From Puccinia triticina (lineage: Eukaryota > Basidiomycota > Pucciniomycetes > Pucciniales > Pucciniaceae), in NCBI RefSeq assembly GCF_026914185.1, contig NC_070566.1, positions 6,138,001 to 6,202,000 of the forward strand: DNA of 64,000 bases, in the 5' to 3' direction. Below the pieces are notes generated by a model. It was not told the DNA's origin and did no database searches. It saw only the letters and a list, made by a program, of their open reading frames with translations. The stretch's first letter is position 1. Each line of letters begins with the position of its first letter. Shown piece after piece: positions 48,492 to 60,394 of this stretch. A program made the translations under genes and the position numbers.

Positions 48492-49853
48492 CCCCCCTCC
48501 CTCCCCCCACCACCGTTTGCCTTTTTGGAAGGGACGGCGTTCGCCCGGCCCCATTCTTTCTCTCGCGCGCCCAGAAGACGCGCATTCGCTCCCTGAACAA
48601 TCTCTCGCTTATTCTTGAGGACTGGAATCGGTACCCCGACATAATTTTGTGTTTGCTTCCTTCTTCTTGCAACGTCCATCTGTAATTTTACTTCATTCTT
48701 TCCTCCCGCGTGTCTGTGTCTCTCCGCATCCCACGATGGTTATATATCCCTTGGTGCATCCGTATAGACCGCTATAGAAGCCGGCTCCTCCGTGCAGTGT
48801 AACCCCCGGCACCCCGTTGTATATAGGACTCCAGAGTCGTGTGTCATTGTGACGCATGGTGCCCCGCTCGGATATCCTGCTTGCCCGGACGCACTCGGCT
48901 GTCGCGAGAGCTGCCTGACTGCCGCTCGAGAGCCCTGGGCTCTGGAGTCCCCATTCGCCTCTCCTGTTTCGTGTGTGCTTTTTGGGCGCCCGGCCGGTTT
49001 CACACACTCGGGACATAGGGGGACGACAGCACCCGAGCTGGGCCAGAGCTGTGCGGGAAAGCGCGGCGGATCGCTCGCATGCCCCTGGCGCAGAATGTGG
49101 TCGTGGCCTGGTGGACTGGCTGGCTTCTTTTGGTGGGTGGGGGCTTTTGAGGGGGCTGGGTCGGGACAGCTCCTCGCCTGGCCGTCTTCCGGCCTTCCTT
49201 GATTGATGCTGCCGGGGGAATACGGCGCGGCGACTGGAGGAGACGCAATGGGATGCTTGCCATCTTGGGTGACCGCAAGCCCCGTTGGGGGTAGAAAATA
49301 GCACTGAAAGCACCTGGAAAAGGGCGCTTGGGATCGTGCTTCGGATGTCTAGCCGCGAGGGACTTGGTTAGACTGGCGTTGCTTGCTTTGAAGGGCCGAA
49401 CAGGGGATGCAGAAGATAGCCCGTGACAGGACTGTGGAGTGTCCCCGGCTGGTTCACACGCCAGTCGCAAGCATGCCACGCTTCCGGCGCCCTTGGCCAA
49501 TTTGTGGATGGTCAACAAGCGACACCTGGCCAGGAGGAAAACCAAAGCTTTAGAGGTGAGTTGTTGATATATACTAAGCCAGGTCCCTCAGATACTGATG
49601 TCGCATTCTATCTTGCCGACGTCCCCGCTACCCCCGCGTACGCCGTTGGTCGTTTGATCGTGGTCGTTTACATCTCATCCTTGCTGAAGGGAAATCGGTG
49701 GTAAATCAAGTCCGTGATAGTAAGACTGTGTGAGTTGTCTTGTTTGTATTAAATTCTGGCTTGTGTTCTCAGACGTTTTTTTGTTATCTTCGCTGACCAA
49801 GTGACCCTACTCAGACTCACCGCGCATGTCAAGAACAGGGGTTTCCCTCCATT
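48492..49853. other. Spacer OPT to USP, no gene seen
   Basis: GC-rich in the first kilobase with overlapping frames on both strands that carry no motifs. The end, from about 49740, is more AT-rich and is probably the promoter of the protease gene. Confidence 0.4.
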
Positions 49854-52062
49854 ATGTCAACTTTTACCACTCCTTACGGCGCGAAAGAACACCCGGAATC
49901 AATCTGGACGGCCCTTCAAGATTTATGCTACCAGTACCTCCCCCCAACGCTCGCCCATCAGCTCGCTCGGTTTCCAGTTCTGACAACCCTCTCAATCATT
50001 GTTCTTGCTTATGCATGCTGTTCTACTTGTCTCAAAGTCCAGAGGACGGCATCGCTGCCATTCAGGTTAATCAGTAGGGCATACGGCCTCTATGAGCTCA
50101 TCATAAACACATTGCCATTCAGTCCAATAGGTTTCTCAACTTTTTCATCAAAACCACTCTCAAGAAACCAGGATCTCATCCACAGGAATCCAAATTACCC
50201 CCTATCCGTTCGTCTCAAACTCATGTCGCTCTAATTCTTCACTGAGGTCGCTAACTTTCTGCCATCAAATCCATCCTTCTAGAGCCGCGCTTCCCCCTCA
50301 ATCATCAGACAGCCCAGCCACCTTAATCCTGACCCTCTGGCCCAACATTTCAAAGTTTACTATCCTGGCTTAATCAACTCGTCATCAAACTCATGCTTCA
50401 TCAATGCCGTCTTGCAATCTCTAGCTTCCATGCCCCACATCATCCGCTATCTCGACCTGATTCAATCCTATGATCTCCCGTCTACACCTGTTGCGAACGC
50501 ACTGGGAGAAATGCTACTCGCTCTGAATACCCCGCGGGATCATCCGGTTGTCCTCAAGACCTTTCCGGTTGCGCAGGCGCTACTCGATAACCCTAGTGCT
50601 CGGCGATCAATGCTATTCAATTCAGAACAGCAAGATGCTCAAGAATTTCTCGTGACGATGATTGATGCACTCGAGGCAGAAGCGAAACTGTTGGCAGATC
50701 AATTGCTCCTCGAATACCAATCCACACAATCCAGTGAACTCGAGAGGGATCAGTTTTGGATCCAAGCGCTTGAAATCTGCAGAAGCCCGTTCAGGGCTCT
50801 CATGGCCCATCGAATCGCTTGCGGAACTTGTGGCTTCACGTCTGTTATCCGACATTCTTTTGCCGATCATTTCTCTCTAAACGTCCCCCCAAAGGTATTC
50901 ACATTTATCCTATTTTCTCCAGACCAAAGCAACCTACCCTTCGAGATCTTTAACTCCCTTGGTTCAATTCCAACTTTTCTTTTTATTTGATTCTTTTCTC
51001 CCCCTGAAACTGCTTTATTTGGCAAAGCTTAGACAACATGCCGGCTCGAATCATGTCTTCAAGAATACACCAAACTGGAAGTGCTTGATGACTACATCTG
51101 TCGAAAGTGTTCTCTGAAGAAGACTTGCGAAAAGTTGAACTCTCAACTCGGAGAAATCCAACGAGCGGCCAAAGTGACCAATAACAAAAAGAAGCAACTC
51201 CAGTTGATCAAAAAAAAGCTAGCAACGTTGAAGTCGGCCATTGATGAGGATCCCGAGCGAGAATTAACGCCTCAGATCACAGTTGAAAGGGTAGCTAGCT
51301 TGACTACCACGAAACAGACGATGTTCGCCCGAGTATGTAATTTCTTCCAGCTGATCGATTGATTGAAGTCATGAGAACCAGAAGTTTGACCGGTTGATTT
51401 TGTTTTTTGCGAAAAATTGGAAATTTTGCGAAAAGCCCCCAGATTCCCTCACATTCCATATATCAAGATCAACCGCCTATGCCCGAGGAGTGTCCTTCAA
51501 GAATCATTGCCAAGTGACATACCCTGAACATCTGATACTGGACCCTTATTGCACAACATTCGAGTTGTCTGGCGACGCGACCCAGCCGATCTCGAGCTAT
51601 CGACGATCGAGTGACTATCGATATCGGCTCTTCTCGGTTGTTGTCCATTTCGGCTCCCATTCATTTGGGCACTACATCACCTACCGAAGGTCTCCCCTGT
51701 CTTCGTGTCCACCCCCGAGTGCAACCCCTATGGATGGCCCCGCGCTCGAAAAAGAGGCCCATGTGGATGGGGGGCAGGCGGATGGCCCAAGCGCCGACAG
51801 ACACACTTGGTATCGGATCTCGGATGAGAACGTGCAGCTCTCTTCGATCGAAGACGCCATGAGATCCAATCCATTCTTGTTGATGTACGAACGGGTCTAC
51901 GAGCCCGATCAAGAGCAAGCTCGGCATTCACCAGCCGATCAAACGAACGTCCGCCATCCCACCCTCCGCTCCTCTATTCATCATCAACCCTCCGAGCGTC
52001 CTCAGAATTCACCTCTTAAACCCATCGCTAGAGAGCTCTCTTGGTTTCAAATACCAAAATAA
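49854..52062 (+). CDS. Membrane-anchored ubiquitin-specific protease (USP/UBP family)
   Basis: A cysteine protease that removes ubiquitin. The N-terminus has one membrane segment (FPVLTTLSIIVLAYACCSTC), so the enzyme is probably anchored. The catalytic fold starts YYPGLINSSSNSCFINAVLQ, with the active Cys in NSCF. QQDAQEFLVTMIDAL follows, then a zinc site (CGTCGF and CRKCSLKK). The His box is VVVHFGSHSFGHYITYRR. The C-terminus ends LSWFQIPK. Exon 1 runs from 49854 to about 50130 and exon 2 takes up at about 50350; at least two further introns lie near 50895-51060 and 51334-51440. Single N-terminal anchors occur in mitochondrial USP30 and yeast Ubp16 and in ER-linked Ubp1, so the site of action is one of these by analogy. 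The family name cannot be fixed without alignment. Confidence 0.85.
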
Positions 52063-52936
52063 CTTCATCCAGACTTCCTTTTTGTGCCACTCTTGTCCTC
52101 TCTAATCTTTAAACTCGATTTGTTGCGTATATGTCAGGATGAATGTCACGGCGATTTTGTGGATAGATCAGATCTAGTTGGTTTCCTTTTTTTCTTACAT
52201 CACTGGTTCTCTTTCTTCAATTGAATAACTTGCATGAGTGACATACAGAAACATATTCTGCTTTTGGACTTTGTCTTCACATCAGCCCTGTTTAGAGCAT
52301 CCGCATTGGTTGCGGATTACGGGAGGATTGGACTTCCCATCGCCTAAATGGCTTGACTCAGGCGATGGGAAGTCATATTTAGCGTAACTGGAGGGCTTCC
52401 TGTCACCTACAAGGGTGCTCGATCCTGTACGGCCCGACATACGCTCCTCCGAGGAGCGACTTGTGTTAAGTTTGACCTTACGTGTGGGCGTTGATGCTGA
52501 GAGTTTCCTTTTGCGATGGCAACAACAGCATCGGCACGGCTCGAATTGATCGGCCCAAGTCTCTTTTGTCTCCGTCAAAAGCTGATCTACATTTCTGTGC
52601 CGGAATGCTCACGGAGGCAACAGAACGATGGGAATAGCGAGCACAACAAAAAAACCTCTGGCAAGAGTGAACACAAAAGAAAGATGGAGAGTGCTTTTGT
52701 TCGCGACGGCAGATGCTCGCTTCGCAAGGGTATCGAGATTGGAGTATAATAAGCAAAGACGCAGAAAATCTGTGCCCAATTCTTATTATCATCTCGCACA
52801 CATCCTATCGTTATCTTACCCACCAGGTTCTTTACCGTGGCACAAGTCATTCATTAAACCAACTGCTGTGCATACACCCAACCTTCCTTATTATAAATTA
52901 TTCTTCAAAACGTCATCTACATAAATCGATTCAAGC
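52063..52936. other. Spacer with small hairpin repeats
   Basis: After the protease 3' flank, 52297-52460 holds inverted repeats (see next entry). The rest, to the start of the AT-hook gene, shows no supported gene. Confidence 0.4.
52297..52462. repeat. Hairpin repeat ending in a CTTAACACAAG-family terminus
   Basis: Two hairpins, ATCCGCATTGGTTGCGGAT and GACTTCCCATCGCCT..AGGCGATGGGAAGTC (52331-52374), precede a right edge that reads, on the minus strand, AAACTTAACACAAGTCGCTCC. That edge matches the left termini of the MULE-like elements at 41607 and 54987. The other end was not identified. Confidence 0.5.
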
Positions 52937-54422
52937 ATGGACAGTGGTAGCAATTTCTTGGCCGAGTTTGACCACTTATTGTGAGTACTTTCCTTCTTTT
53001 TCTTTTTACAGTGCTATTGATTATATCTTTGGCTATGCATCCTTGCCGAGTCTGAAGCACTGATTTTTTTTTCCGAACTTTAGAGGCATTCCGCCGCCAA
53101 CAGTCGAGAATTCAAGCGTGGCGTCCAACACCTTCCCAGACTATGCTTCCCCTTCATTTGACCTGGACTTTTGGGGGTCCATTTCCAACGACAATACGCA
53201 GTCTTTCTTCACTGCTTCTCTGGATCCCATGATCACTCTGCCAGGACTTCAAGTAGATTACCAGCCCGGCACTACTACGGGCTCCCAAAGTACTGGACTC
53301 AGTCAGAACAACCTAGCGGTGTTCAACAGATTATCCGAGTCCCATGATCCCGCGCCCACGCAGGCTGCTGCGCCGGCCAAGCCAGAGTCGTCCACCACCT
53401 CGTCGAAGCCGCGTTTCTTGCCCCCGAAGGGCCCCCGCAAACAGCACCGGACCGGCTTCCGTCAACTGCCTGGAGCCAACGGAAAGATCAAACGAGGCCG
53501 GCCTTCGAAGAAGGAGTACCAGCTGGCGGGCGTGGAGGTGGACATGTATGCGCTCAAGGGCATCACTCTCCATGGGCCGGCCAAGTCTTGGAACGAAGTC
53601 AAGGGCGGCGAAGCAATCGCCAGAAGGGCCGGAGTGAGCAGGTCCAGCCGAAAATCAAAGAGCTCCGTCTCATCTGATGTCAAGTCAAAGCCCGCACCCG
53701 GACCATCCACTTTTCCCACAATCCCGGAAGAACCTCTCTCCGAGCAAGTTCCGAGCCAGAGCTACAGCGCCCTCCAAGATACGCTCCTCCCGCCATCCGC
53801 CCAGCCTCAGGGGAATTCCGCCTTCAACTACCAGTGGCCCAACTTGGCCGACAGCCAGAACTTGGCGGATCATGAATTCCTGCCAGCTGTTCGTCCCAAC
53901 TTAGATTTCTCCCTCGGCAGGAATTGGGATAGCAGCCTTTCAAGCCAGTCGTACAGCACCACCAGTAATGCCGTTGGACTTGATGGTAATCTTCTGCCTA
54001 ATATTACTTACCCAGACTCCCAATACAGCACTGGAGGCTCGTATAACCCCACTCTATATTCCGAGCAAGTTCCGAGCCAGAGCTACAGCGCCCTTCAAGA
54101 TATGCTCTTCCCACCATCCGCCCAGCCTCAGGGGAATTCCGCCTTCAACGACCAGTGGCCCAACTTGGCCGATAGCCAGAACTTGGCGGATCTTGCATTC
54201 CTGTCAGCTGTTCATCCCAGTTCAGATTTCTCCCTCGGCACCAATGGGGATGGCCGCCTTTCGAGCCAGTCGTACAGCACCATCAGCAATGCCGTTGGAC
54301 TTGATGGTAATCTTCTGCCTATTACTTACCCAGACTCCCAATACAGCACTGGAGGCTCGTATAACCCTAACGTATATAACCAGTCCACATACCCTTCGGA
54401 ATTCCCGAATTTTCAACACTAA
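52937..54422 (+). CDS. AT-hook protein with 107-residue internal duplication
   Basis: Two exons, 52937-52980 and 53084-54422, give 460 residues. The start MDSGSNFLAEFDHLLGIPPP is joined across a GT-AG intron. A basic segment KIKRGRPSKKEYQ holds an RGRP AT-hook core, a minor-groove DNA-binding motif; a Lys/Arg/Ser-rich patch (SRSSRKSKSSVSSDVKSK) follows. The C-terminal half is a tandem repeat: SEQVPSQSYSALQD to SYNPTLY, then the same again to SYNPNVY. The nucleotide period is 321, with one codon lost in the second copy. The repeats are rich in Ser, Gln, Asn and Pro, like activation domains. I infer a chromatin or transcription factor; no other domain was recognised. Confidence 0.78.
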
Positions 54423-54986
54423 CCGCCGGCCTGTTGGCAGAGCCTCCATGGTAAAACTCAACATATTCTTGTTGTATATACCCTTCCATCGGATTGTAAT
54501 TGTCGCATTGTTTAATAGTCTGTCCTTTCGTCAGCATCCATGGGACTTTCAGCCCTGGTGTAATACCTCCTCTCACATAGACACTCATTGAAAGATCGTA
54601 AAAATGTTTTTGTTTTTATTGTATACATGTATTAATCATGTTGAACTAGAAATAATAAAATGTTTTTCTTTTTTCTCATTGAAATTTATGTAGGCGGGGT
54701 TGAGGCTGGCTGTGACTGTCACACCCCCTGTCACGTGCTCGACTTGAGCCATGCCGAGCCTGGGGCCAGCAAGCTCGGCGGCGAGTCGGCTATCTTGCTA
54801 AGCGCTGCGCAAGCCCGATGCATTTTATGTTGCGCAAGCCCCACGCAACACATTTTGTGTTGCACAATGCCTGCGTCAAAGATGCGCCAATGCACTTCCA
54901 TTGCGCCGGCGTTGCGTCAAGAATGTGCCGACGGCTGACCTTGACACAAGGCCAGCATCGCAAGATATGCCGACTGCGGTTCCGAT
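54423..54986. other. Spacer with degenerate TTGCGCAAGCC repeats
   Basis: Near 54806-54900 the motif TTGCGCAAGCCC and relatives (GTTGCACAATGCC, GCGTCAAAGATGCG) recur four or five times. CCTTGACACAAGG at 54940 resembles an old MULE-type terminus. No gene. Confidence 0.4.
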
Positions 54987-55614
54987 CGAACTTAACACAA
55001 GTCCCTCCCTGTGCTCGCGGGGCGCGAGCACCCTCCCGCTTGTGGGAGGGACTTGTGCCTAATGTCCGATATTTGGCCTGAGGCTGCCCAGCCAAACATC
55101 TAAAAATTCCTTATATCCCCCATATCACCGTATACCCATTGGATTTCTTCACAGCCTCTGGCATCATTAGAATCAGATTTTCTTTCTACATATTCTGGTG
55201 TGTTTAACACAACACCTACCCCCATCCCTTGAGAAAAAAAATGTTGTAAAAGCATGGCTTGCGAGGCCTTGCAAGGCTGAAACCGTGAGAAAGTGTCTGT
55301 ACTTGACCTGCAAATGGCCCGGCGGGTCTGTCACATTGCTCAGAAAATGCCCTTACAAGAATGGCTGCTGAGCGGCCAGTTCTTGATGAATTTACTTGAA
55401 AAAACATGTACAAGACAGCTGAGATCAAGGGCTAGACATGGCCAACTGGGATTTGGATTATGAGGTGGTACCAAGTTGTAGAAGAGTTGTAAACACAAAA
55501 TCACACATTTTCATTGAAAAAACCCGTCAGCCTCAGGCCAAATATGGGACATTAGTCCTAAGCCTCTGCTTCGGAGACGCTTCGCGCCTCCTCGGAGAGG
55601 CTTAGTTAAGCTCG
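54987..55614. mobile_element. MULE-like non-autonomous element, 9-bp TSD, hairpins inside TIRs
   Basis: The ends CGAACTTAACACAAGTCC and GGCTTAGTTAAGCTCG are inverted. GGTTCCGAT flanks both sides (54978-54986 and 55615-55623). Each end encloses its own hairpin: ACAAGTCCCTCCC..GGGAGGGACTTGT on the left and TAAGCCTC..GAGGCTTA on the right. Past the hairpins the arms match again (TTTGGCCTGAGGCTG and CAGCCTCAGGCCAAA). The plan is the same as at 41607-42356. There is no coding capacity. It lies about 240 bp upstream of the TOP3 start. Confidence 0.88.
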
Positions 55615-55853
55615 GGTTCCGATGGCCTCCCGGGTAGAGACATCAGGTCGTGCCGTCGGCTACAATACTGGGTCGGGTGGACGCGATTCCCCGCGTCGAT
55701 CATGCGTCGACTGCGAAGCGGGGTGTACTGTACCCGACCCCGACCCAGCATCTGACGGGCCTCGGGCCTCTGTCGGGTCGACCCGGCCCACCTGGATGGC
55801 TCGGCTCGTCCGTCTTGCGGGTCTTTCGCCCAACGGCCTTGGTCTATGGTATC

Positions 55854-58800
55854 ATGCGAGTAAGTCCCCTAGGTCCCTCTCGTGCTTCTCTTTGCACCTT
55901 GCTAACACACACTGGATGCACGTTTCAGATTCTATGTGTCGCCGAAAAGCCCTCGATCGCGCGTGCAGTTACCGAGATTCTCTCAGGAAACCAATTCACA
56001 ACGGTCAGTCGAAACTGCACTCTAGGCTTTCTCCCCCTCCCATGATCTTGGGCTGAAAGTGCACGTCTCTTCCGGGAACGGGATCTCAGCGCCAATCACC
56101 GAACCGATACACGAAGAATTTTGATTTTAATTATAGATTGCCGCCCTCGCCCCGCCTGGTCGACTTCACGGTGACTTCGGTCCTCGGACATCTGACCTCG
56201 ACCGACTTCGACGAGCATTACAAAGGCTGGCACAACTGCGACCCATTCTCGCTCTTCGATGCGCCCATCAACCGGTTCGTCAATCCAGTGAGCATCTTTC
56301 CGGGGAGGTTTCAGCACCCGAACTCACATATGAGGCTTTTAGAACGATCTCTGAGAGCCTCCCTCGTCTCTAGGACCACCTAGGCATCGAACGCAATCTC
56401 AAGTCCGAGGCCCGGCGCGCAGACAAATTGATGATCTGGACCGATTGCGATAGAGAGGGGGAACATATCGGCTCCGAAATCGTCTCCGTCTGTCGCGCAG
56501 CCAAGCCGGACATCATCGTTCTTCGAGCAAGATTCAGCGCGATCATACCTGCGTGAGATCAACTTGTAATTGGGAGACTGGGCCTTTCTTTCCCGGACGT
56601 TGATCGCATTTATTTCTCGGATCAATCCCAAAAGTCAGATTCACAACGCGTGTCAGAATGCAGGGCAATTGGATATGAATCAGGTCTATGCGGTCCAAGC
56701 GAGAATGGAACTTGACCTTCGCATTGGAGCTGCTCTGACGAGATGTCAAACTATGGGTCTTCAGACACGATTTCAGCAACTAGCCGACAGTCTAATCAGC
56801 TACGGTTTGTCACCCCTGAATCAAAACTTCTTCTCCTAACGCAGACCTCAGTCCTTTAACTAACAACCTTCGCGACTTGATTAGGGCCGTGTCAATTTCC
56901 GACCTTAGGTTTCGTTGTTGACCAGTACGATAAAGTGAATGCATTTGTGGCTGAAGCCTTCTGGTACATCAGAGTATTGTTGGAACGAGATGATTCGAAA
57001 GTGGAGTTTCGGTGGAAGCGACACCATCTCTTCGATTACCATGCCGCGTTTGTGCTCCATGAGATGTGCACGGACGAGCCCGAGGCCACGGTCAAGGATG
57101 TGAATATCAAGCCGACTGTTAAATGGTAGCTGGCCTCTCTCTCGAACCCATATGTAGAACGATCCCTCGAACATCTCACCGATTCATCTTCTTTGCTTGG
57201 GTTTGGTTTCTGAACTAGGAAGCCGTTACCCCTCACCACAGTCGAGCTTCAGAAATCTGGCTCCCGGCTACTCCATCTCACACCAAAGACTGTCCTAGAC
57301 GTGCGTATCTTGACTTCCTTCAGACATTTCCCTGCCACCAACTAATCAGCAAATGACATCTTCAGATTGCAGAAAAACTTTACCAGAAAGGTCTGGTCAG
57401 TTACCCACGAACTGAAACTGACCAGTTTGACCGAGAGTTTGATTTTATGGGGCTGATCGAGAAACAAATGAGCGACGCCCAATGGGGCGATTTTGCAACC
57501 AGGTGGGCATCGCACCCCTCTCACCGACTTCCATATACAGCTACTGACTAGTGTTTCTGTGCCAGACTGAAGGATGGCGACGGCTTCCAGACGCCACGGA
57601 ACGGGCGCAAGAACGACAAAGCCCATCCGCCGATCCACCCCACCGCACATGCAAACAACCTGAGTGGGGACGAGAAACGAGTGTACGACTTCATCACTCG
57701 CCGATACTTGGCCTGTTGTTCGAAGAACGCGGTCGGCAAGACGACCACCGTCGTCATCGACATTGCCGATGAAGAATTCACGGCCACAGGTCCGTAATCG
57801 GCCCTCCCCAAAAAATTCAGGGGAAGGGATGTACCATTCAGCAGGCTGAGTGTGGATTGCGCTTTCTCTCCCCAGGCCTGGTCATCCTCGAGCGGAACTA
57901 TCTGGAGGTGTATGTGTATGACAAGTGGAGCGGGATGCTGCTCCCGGACTTCCAGATCGGCGAGAAATTCATGCCAACGACGTGCGAGCTAAAAGAAGGC
58001 ACGACAAGCCGGCCCAATCTGTTGACGGAAGCGGACTTGGTGGGGCTGATGGACCGAAACGGGATCGGTACGCACTCTTTGCTCCTCCCTCTCTGCACCG
58101 GACAGCTGTGTCTGTGTGTGTGTGTGTGTGTGAGTGTGAGAGAGAGAGCTGCATTGCTGACTACTGTCCGAGAGGTGATTGCGCTTGCACAGGCACCGAC
58201 GCGACGATCGCCGAACACATCGCCAAGATCATCGACCGGAACTACGTGTTCAAGATCCATGAGGGAGCCACTCAATATCTGGTTCCGTCGACGTTGGGGA
58301 TGGGATTAGTGGAAGGATACAACGCTATTGGGCTGGACAAGTCGTTGAGCAAGCCCCAGCTACGGCGCGAAGTAACTCCCCACCCCTCTTTTTCCCTCCA
58401 TCCCTGCCTGCCTGGATCCAGCTCCATCCAGAGCCTGATGATCATGTGTGTGTTTAGACCGAGCAGCGGATGACGATGATCTGTGAGGGCTCGCGAAGCA
58501 AGGGCGATGTGCTCACGCAAACAATTGACGAGTACCGGGAGATGTTCATCCGGACGCGCCGGGCTTTCGGGACGATTGTCGAGCAAGTGGCGCGCTATAT
58601 CAACTCCGCCGGAGACCCGGATGCCGACGAAGGCGATGGTGCCGACGGTGGTCCTGGGCCTGGCGGCGGCGGCGGCGGCGGTCGTGGTGGTAATCGCAGA
58701 GGAGGAGGTGGTGGAGGGGGTAGAAGGGGCGGCGGTGGGAGAGGAGGAGGGGGTGGCGGCGGGAGGAGAGAGGATGATGATGACGATGACGATGACGATG

Positions 58801-59584
58801 GAGACGGGGCAGGGGGGGGAGGGAACAGCAGAGGCGGCCGAGGGAGTAGTAGAGGAAGCCGCGGGGCCAGCCGAGCCAGAAAGACGGCACCATCTCGAGG
58901 GACGAAGCGGGGCCAAGGGACGCGGGCGACGACGGCCGCCGGGACGGGCCCGTCGCGAGGGAGCCACACGAGCACGGGAGGAGCCGGCACATCGAACTAC
59001 ACCTGCTTCTCGTGCAACCAGCAGGGCCATCTGTCGACCTCTTGTCCCAACAAGAACGGCGCCTCCTCCGGCGGGGGAACCAGCTCTGGGCCGAGCGGGG
59101 CAGGGCAGAAGTGCTTCCATTGCGACCAGCCCGGTACGCACTCTCTCTACTCTTTTTCTCGCCGGGGTTGGTTTTGCTGATTGGGATGATGGACAGGCCA
59201 TTGGGCGAACGCGTGTCCCGCTAAAGGGACAGGCAAGCCCACCGGAGGCGTCGGCGGGCCGAGCACATCGGGCCAGAAGTGTTTCCACTGCGACCAGCCG
59301 GGTACGACCCTCTCTCTCTCTTTTCCACTGAATTATTGATTGTCTGACTCCTGGGATCATTGCCCGCGTGTGTGTATGCAGGCCACTGGGCAAACGCCTG
59401 TCCCGCCAAGGGCCTCGCCTCCACCTCCGCCGCCACTCGAGGCACAGGCGCGTCCTCACGGGCTAGAGGGGCCTCCTCCGCTCGCGGGGCTGGCGCTTCT
59501 AGGTCCCGGGCTAGGAAAAGATCAGGCCCTGGTACAACGACTACGCGGGCCTCCGCGAAGAGGAAAAAAAGCACCGGCACTTGA
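55854..59584 (+). CDS. TOP3: DNA topoisomerase III (type IA)
   Basis: Topoisomerase III cuts one DNA strand and passes another through; with RecQ helicase and RMI1 it dissolves recombination intermediates. The first exon codes only for MR (55854-55859). After a 69-nt intron come ILCVAEKPSIARAVTEIL, then RQSPNRYTKNFDFNY and VTSVLGHL. The acidic motif WTDCDREGEHIG and ELDLRIGAALTRCQT follow. The catalytic tyrosine is in GLVSYPRTETDQFDRE; then come KAHPPIHPT, RNGIGTDATIAEHI and LGMGLVEGY. The C-terminal tail has a long Gly/Arg-rich and Asp-rich tract (58640-58860) and three CCHC zinc knuckles, CFSCNQQGHLSTSC and two copies of CFHCDQPGHWANAC, each near an exon border. It ends in a basic RKRSG...KRKKSTGT. 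About a dozen GT-AG introns; (GT)n at 58110-58130 is intronic. Confidence 0.94.
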
Positions 59585-60068
59585 TGACGCCTTCTCTTCC
59601 TTACCATCTATCCGCCTTTTCTATACCTTTGTTCTTCTGTTGTTGTTGTTGTTGTTTTGGGGTCTTGGGCTGGGTTATCTGGTCGGACTTTCGGGACTGT
59701 TGTGTAGCATGAATATACCATTGGAATTCTCGTTTACGTAGTTTTCACTCATAACACAGCCAATTTGGACTAGCAGGCATGCCCTTGTGATCCCGTCCGA
59801 ACCTAACAAAGTCCCTTGAGACTTCGGGGCTGAACTCGCGAAGCGAGCCTTCGGCCTTTCACTCAGGGCATTGAATTTGGACGGGTAGTTTGGGCGCACT
59901 AGGCCTTCGGGTCCAAAAAAGGCTGGAAAAGCCACGGAACGCCCACACTCCCGAGCCGTGGCTGGCACTTCCCTCCCAAGCTCCTCTCTGATCGAGGGGA
60001 TGGTGTTAAGCTGGGGCAATAGCGCCCTCCGGGCTATAACTACCTCCCGCCGAAAAGCTCAGCCCGGT
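59585..60068. other. TOP3 3' flank and a MULE-family-like block
   Basis: From 59789 (CCGAACCTAACAAAGTCCC) to about 60016 (GGTGTTAAGCTGG) both ends resemble the CTTAAC-type termini, and inner hairpins such as CTCGCGAAGCGAG are present. No matching target duplication was found, so this may be a decayed or chimeric copy. No gene. Confidence 0.45.
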
Positions 60069-60180
60069 CACTCCTATAACGGAGTGTGCTTTGGCACACT
60101 CCTATAACGGAGTATGCTTTGGCACACTCCTATAACGGAGTATGCTTTGGCACACTCCTATAACGGAGTATGCTTTGGCA
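60069..60180. repeat. 28-bp tandem repeat, four units
   Basis: Four consecutive copies of a 28-mer beginning CACTCCTATAACGGAGT; the first differs at one position (GTG for GTA). Each unit contains an inverted ACTCC..GGAGT. A partial fifth (CATAACAGAG) follows. Confidence 0.85.
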
Positions 60181-60394
60181 CATAACAGAGTCAAAAGAAT
60201 TGGAATTCTATTCTTCACCACAACCGGATGAACAGATAAGCAATGTTATAATTTGGATGTAGCCTCATCAGGATGTCCTTTTCCCTGCTCAAATTGCATG
60301 TGAGTATTTTTCTGTACATTGAAGAGGAGAAAAATATTTTAAGTGTCAGCCAGGCTATCATTACAGAAGCCAGCAGACTTGATTAATATGTAAA

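Noticed and set aside
58272..59459. Minus-strand 395-codon frame over the TOP3 tail
   Set aside because: It is antisense to the Gly-rich tract and zinc knuckles; low-complexity GC-rich DNA keeps frames open by chance.
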